Source: Actinomycetes bacterium
GTDB lineage: Bacteria; Actinomycetota; Actinomycetes; Streptosporangiales; Streptosporangiaceae
Reading direction: 5' to 3'
DNA: 53,968 bases
NCBI GenBank assembly: GCA_021793235.1
Contig: JAJYTD010000028.1
Coordinates: 1-53,968 of the forward strand
Shown here: in pieces, positions 50,994-53,968 of the stretch
Layout of the letters: each line of letters opens with the position of its first letter
Numbering within the stretch: the stretch's first letter is position 1
Translations under genes and position numbers: made by a program
Notes under the pieces: model-generated
Seen by the model: only the letters and a program-made list of their open reading frames with translations
Told to the model about the DNA's origin: nothing
Database searches by the model: none

Positions 50994-51238
50994 CTAGGCG
51001 GTGACGTCGAGGACCACGGCAACAGCGGCGTCGAAACGGGCCGCGGCCTCGCTGAAGGCGTGCGATCGGCGCGGCCGATCAGGTAAGCGCGGCGAACCTC
51101 GTCCCATGCTTCCAGGTCTGCCCGGTCGGCAGTGTTCCGCGCCTGGTCCGCCAGAGCGTCACGAGACAGGGCGAGCGCCCGCCGCATCCCAGCAGTGTCG
51201 GAAGGGACTATGCGGTTGCCGAAATTCGGCAGGATCAC
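50994..51238 (-). pseudogene. Small hypothetical gene with a probable frameshift
   Basis: From GTG 51238 the frame reads coherent helical sequence (LPNFGNRIVPSDTAGMRRAL, LADQARNTADRADLEAWDEV, RRAYLIGRADRT). It then turns Pro/Ser/Arg-rich near 51060. A one-base shift there restores AFSEAAARFDAAVAVVLDVT and a stop at 50994. I read it as an 80-residue gene broken by one indel. Function unknown. Confidence 0.45.
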
Positions 51239-51297
51239 CAGACTCGGTTTTCGTGACCGACGGACGGAGCGAGGCGCGTGAGGGAGGGCGGGCCACG

Positions 51298-51625
51298 GTG
51301 ACGTTGTGGCACCTGGTCGGGCCGCGGAGTTGTCGTTGGTGTGTGCGGCGGGGTGGCGCGTCTGCCCGCCTCGGCTGCCGGATCAGCCGATCTTCTATCC
51401 GGTGTTGAACGAGGCGTACGCGGTGAAGATCGCTCGGGACCGGAACGTACCGGCGCCGGGCGCCGGTTACGTGACGCGTTTAAGGTCGACGCAGACTTCG
51501 CGCGCCGTTATCCGGTGCGCCAGGCGGGCGGACGATCCTGGAGCTGCGGGTTCCGGCCGAGGAGTTGGAGGACTTCAACGCTCATCTGGCCGGTCCGATC
51601 CGCGTTGTCCGCGAGTACCACGCTC
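51298..51625 (+). pseudogene. Remnant of a small 'ADP-ribosylation/crystallin J1'-type protein
   Basis: GTG 51298 with GGGAGGGC begins VTLWHLVGP. The reading then needs three frame changes to stay coherent: AAGWRVCPPRLPDQPIFYPV and NEAYAVKIARDRNVPAPGAG in a second frame, KVDADFARRYPVRQAGG in a third, and LELRVPAEELEDFNAHLAGP with IRVVREYHAPG in the last. The pieces together follow the order of a small actinobacterial protein commonly labelled ADP-ribosylation/crystallin J1. Clearly a decayed gene. Confidence 0.65.
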
Positions 51626-52168
51626 CCGGCTGCCCGCCTACCGCACTCCGACCAGGGAAATGGCGCTGCGACTCGGTCAACTCATCGACACAGCCGAGGT
51701 CCTGATCGGCGCCCAGCACGCCCACCAACTTCGCTGGACTCTCGATATCAACTGAGAGCGCTCCTCCCGCAGCGGCAACGACAGATCACTTCTGGGGGCG
51801 CAGGTCCGCCGTCACGACGCCGAGGCGATCAACGCGAACTGCCCAACGTCCTCACATGCCGCCGGTTGGGCGCTCGACCACGATGTGTTGGGTCAAGCCA
51901 TGCACGGTGAGCCCGCAAGGATGAGGCCTCACCTCCTCACCGACCAAGCCTGCTGGTGAGTGTTCTTGGCCAATGAGCACAAGTCACCAGCGACGACAGC
52001 CGAAGCCGCCTCCCCCTCGGGCGTCGGCGTTGCAGCGTCGTCGGTCCTCTACCGCGACGCCGCGCTGCTGAGCTCTTATCACCATCGCGTGTTTTGCTCA
52101 TGTGTTTGACCTGGGTCGTTCGGGTTTCCTTGTGGCTCGTCAGCCACGAGACCCACCTGGAGGATTGC
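51626..52168. other. Region with fragments only
   Basis: Short coherent pieces (for example HAAGWALDHDVLGQAMHGEP near 51860) end at stops without a start or ribosome site. The block near 51968-51987 repeats one found at 49.97 kb. No intact gene is supported. Confidence 0.4.
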
Positions 52169-52729
52169 ATGAATGCGCCGTTCCGCATCTGTGACCGCAG
52201 CCCCGAGACCACGAGCCATCGCCCCCACGGACGCTCGGCCGGCGACCTCGCCGGCACCCCAATGGACTCCGCCCGATCCCTCGGTAGTCCACCCCACCCC
52301 TGCGACATGAACCGGCAGGGCAACCGTGTGGCCGAACTGCTGGCCATCGTATTTCTGGTCCCGCAGGGCGCCGACTCCCTCTGTCCAGGCGTGCACGAGC
52401 CTCTCCGGTCGGCCTACACCGAGGCACTCACCAACAAGGTCGGCGTGTCCTGGATCCGAGCGGCCAAGCCCGAAAGGGATCAACTGTTCAACAACGCCGT
52501 CGACCACACGCCCGGCGATCGGCCCTCTCCACGCCTGCAGGTAGTGGAGCCCCTAAAGGATGCCGTCGAGCCTCTCGAGTCCGACGCCAGCGATGGCTTG
52601 ACGCCGACCTCCTCACACTTCTCGCTGGCCAGTGGCCCAACGGACCTACCCGCGTCCTCGAAGCCGACGAGATTGGACCACTTCCGTCGCGGTAAGCAAC
52701 CATCCGGTCGCGGACAGTCCGAACCGTAG
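52169..52729 (+). CDS. Hypothetical protein, paralog 2 of a tandem pair
   Basis: 186 residues. Shares QGADSL..., LRSAYTEALTNKVGVSWI, KPERDQLFNNAVD and SPRLQVVEPLKDAVEPLESD in order with the 50169-50921 product, but lacks its C-terminal 70 residues and ends in a basic tail. ATG 52169 follows CTGGAGG, the better ribosome site of the two. It may be a shortened, diverging duplicate. Function unknown. Confidence 0.5.
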   Translation: MNAPFRICDRSPETTSHRPHGRSAGDLAGTPMDSARSLGSPPHPCDMNRQGNRVAELLAIVFLVPQGADSLCPGVHEPLRSAYTEALTNKVGVSWIRAAKPERDQLFNNAVDHTPGDRPSPRLQVVEPLKDAVEPLESDASDGLTPTSSHFSLASGPTDLPASSKPTRLDHFRRGKQPSGRGQSEP

Positions 52730-52754
52730 GCGACGCGCGATGAAGTGAGCAGTA

Positions 52755-52806
52755 CCCCGCTGGATGCCAGCGGGGCCGGCCCGGTTCTCGCCGGTTCGGC
52801 CCCGCT
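52755..52806 (+). terminator. Two overlapping, mutually exclusive hairpins
   Basis: CCCCGCTGG-ATG-CCAGCGGGG (52755-52775) competes with AGCGGGGCCG (52769-52778) pairing to CGGCCCCGCT (52797-52806). They lie 25 bp after paralog 2, most simply a terminator. Confidence 0.5.
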
Positions 52807-53228
52807 GGCCCTCTGGCTTCACAAAGTCTTCGATCCCGTACCGGCGCGGAGGAGTGGACGAGCCGAGGCAGGCACTCCCACCTGGCTGTAACGGACTGCG
52901 GATCACGAAGTGGCTCTTCGATGTACCCGGTAGATCGGGACGTAGCGCGGTTCGGATTCGCCGCCGTCCGTGTAGGCATGAGTGCCTTGCTCCGCACTTG
53001 GCACCCGACGGCCCGACCTCCGCGAGCGCTCACACCCGACTACCACAGGAGCGGGCGAAGGGCGCTGACGGAGGTGTCCACTTTGGGCGGAGTGGGGCGG
53101 TCGTGGGGTCCGGCTGCGTGGCATGGGATGTCACATGATCGTTTCGAGTCTCATTGACATCTGCTTGACATACGATCTTGAAGCAAGATCGCTAGGCGCT
53201 GTGCGAGGTGCTGACCTGGGGAAACTCT
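52807..53228. other. Non-coding stretch before the tRNA fragment
   Basis: No supported gene. It contains TTGACA elements near 53155-53170 and a 19-bp inverted repeat at 53173-53191, so a regulated promoter is possible. Confidence 0.35.
53173..53191. promoter_or_regulatory. Inverted repeat CGATCTT-N5-AAGATCG
   Basis: CGATCTTGAAGCAAGATCG has perfect 7-bp arms just downstream of TTGACA-like sequence. It is operator-like, with no assigned regulator. Confidence 0.45.
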
Positions 53229-53272
53229 GGAGCGGGTGACGGGAATCGAACCCGCGCTGTCAGCTTGGGAAG
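53229..53272 (-). other. 3' half of a tRNA-Gly(CCC) gene, probable att site
   Basis: On the minus strand the segment runs from the anticodon loop CTTCCCAAGC through the variable region, the T-arm GCGGGTTCGATTCCCGT and the acceptor strand CACCCGCTCC. The 5' half (acceptor, D-arm) is absent: the sequence to the right does not pair. An isolated tRNA 3' end starting at the anticodon loop is the usual duplicate left by a tyrosine-recombinase element. By orientation the element would lie to the right (53273 onward) and the window to the left would be the chromosomal flank. Confidence 0.75.
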
Positions 53273-53421
53273 TCACTTCCCTAGATCAACGATCACCAGC
53301 AAGGCCGCTGACCTGCCCTTGCGTGCCCTCAACCCCGCTGACGACCGTTGATGCCCATGATCGCCCGCCCCAACGGGCACGCAACGGGCACGCGGGCTCG
53401 CTATGATGAACCCTGCGATTC

Positions 53422-53445
53422 GCCACGTATGTCACATAACGTGGC
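53422..53445. repeat. Inverted repeat GCCACGT-N10-ACGTGGC
   Basis: Perfect 7-bp arms around ATGTCACATA, in the putative element. Possibly an operator or recombinase arm site. Confidence 0.45.
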
Positions 53446-53504
53446 AGGTGTAACGACTGTCCCAAAGCGCGCCACGCTGACCGGACCTGAGGGCCATAGC
53501 TCTA

Positions 53505-53699
53505 ATGCTCAACGGAGCTCGCTCTCGGCTGCCGGTCGGGAAAGGTGTGCTCGCTGTGGGTCGAGAGCCGTCGCAGCTGCTTCAGATCTTGGATGCTTGC
53601 GTTAGCTTCAGCCGAAAGCTTCGAGAAGAAGCATTCGCTGAGCTCATCCTGTGGGCCTTGGCGATCAACGGTCTCTGGGATCTGATTGCCCGGCTGTAA
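53505..53699 (+). CDS. Doubtful 64-residue ORF in the putative element
   Basis: Helical-looking sequence (SQLLQILDACVSFSRKLREE, FAELILWALAINGLWDLIAR) with no family match known to me and no ribosome site. It may be a gene fragment. Confidence 0.25.
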   Translation: MLNGARSRLPVGKGVLAVGREPSQLLQILDACVSFSRKLREEAFAELILWALAINGLWDLIARL

Positions 53700-53724
53700 C
53701 ACGCGCACGAACACGTAAGTGTCA

Positions 53725-53878
53725 CCTGAGCTTCCCGTCTGCCGTCGTCCCGCGCTCTGCGCTGCCGGGCCAGGGCCAGGGGGCGAAGGTGGAGCGCCCC
53801 GCCGGACGAACGACCTTCGCCCCCTGGCCCTGGTCTGGTAGATCTCCGATCGGGACGGCGGCAGACGGGAAGCTCAGG
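53725..53878. repeat. 154-bp nested palindrome
   Basis: Outer 28-bp arms (53725-53752 and 53851-53878) pair with one mismatch. Inner 21-bp arms (53770-53790 and 53813-53833) pair perfectly. They are separated by unpaired 17-nt segments of equal length on each side, with a 22-nt loop. Could be a bidirectional terminator, a small palindromic repeat element, or a replication/transfer site of the putative integrated element. Confidence 0.8.
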
Positions 53879-53968
53879 CCCTTACCTCAACCCTCGGCGA
53901 CCGACAGGGACACGACCGAGGGGCTTCCCGGAGCCGGAGTGCCCCCCGCCGGAGGCAGAAAAGGACCT

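Noticed and set aside
53229-53300. A complete tRNA-Gly gene
   Set aside because: Only the 3' half from the anticodon loop is present; the D-arm and 5' acceptor strand cannot be formed from neighbouring bases.
1-53968. CRISPR array or defence island
   Set aside because: No regularly spaced direct repeats and no cas or known defence families were seen.

Overview
The window is high-GC actinobacterial DNA with dense ATGA/GTGA-coupled operons, many GTG starts, and families typical of Streptosporangiales/Thermomonosporaceae (Actinomadura-like). The genus is inferred from gene content only. It reads as a chromosomal accessory region rather than a housekeeping block. It carries no ribosomal or replication genes, and decay and mobile DNA are concentrated at both ends.

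Layout. 0-1.4 kb: the start of an IS701-like transposase running off the left edge, a truncated DUF6544-type gene, and a TetR regulator with a perfect 22-bp operator. 1.4-7.4 kb: YibE/F membrane protein, a DUF6153-like small protein, a cysteine-synthase-like enzyme coupled to an MFS exporter, and an M15 peptidase behind a c-di-AMP riboswitch. 7.4-10.2 kb: CcdA, BlaI/M56 pair 1, and a DUF2752 protein. 10.3-18.6 kb: an eight-gene complex-I-like operon (A, a fused degenerate B/D-like protein, H, J, K, L, M, N) without any visible iron-sulfur or NADH subunit. 18.6-22.5 kb: DHA2-type MFS with AraC regulator, a CPVC membrane protein, and a methyltransferase. 22.7-30.6 kb: VanW protein, BlaI/M56 pair 2, an NlpC/P60 hydrolase, BlaI/M56 pair 3, a Tat-exported amidase, and a stand-alone c-di-AMP riboswitch transcript. 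30.7-38.7 kb: two methyltransferases, a sialidase-like protein, a coiled-coil peptidoglycan enzyme, DUF6153, a multicopper oxidase, and an F510_1955-like lipoprotein. 38.7-41.4 kb: a wrecked TetR/MFS pair and DUF302. 41.4-44.1 kb: NlpC/P60 and CHAP hydrolases. 44.3-47.9 kb: a copper-type set (DUF6153, DUF305, a His-rich MFS, and a His-rich protein behind a CsoR-type box). 47.9-50 kb: a NarL-type two-component system. 50-53 kb: two tandem paralogs of unknown function and pseudogenes. 53.2 kb: a tRNA-Gly 3' fragment that looks like the att boundary of an integrated element, followed by a 154-bp nested palindrome.

The unifying signal is a repeated 19-bp operator, CTACTA-N7-TAGTAG or its variant CTCCTAC-N5-GTAGGAG. 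It lies upstream of most transcription units between 7.4 and 43 kb and matches the established BlaI/MecI operator type. With three BlaI/M56 repressor-protease pairs in the same stretch, the region looks like one large cell-envelope-stress regulon. Its apparent members are cell-wall hydrolases, a VanW protein, thiol-redox membrane proteins, methyltransferases, copper-type secreted proteins and the complex-I-like pump. Three of the four c-di-AMP riboswitches sit 50-65 nt downstream of such an operator. These hydrolase genes therefore appear to be gated both by BlaI (transcription initiation) and by c-di-AMP (leader RNA).
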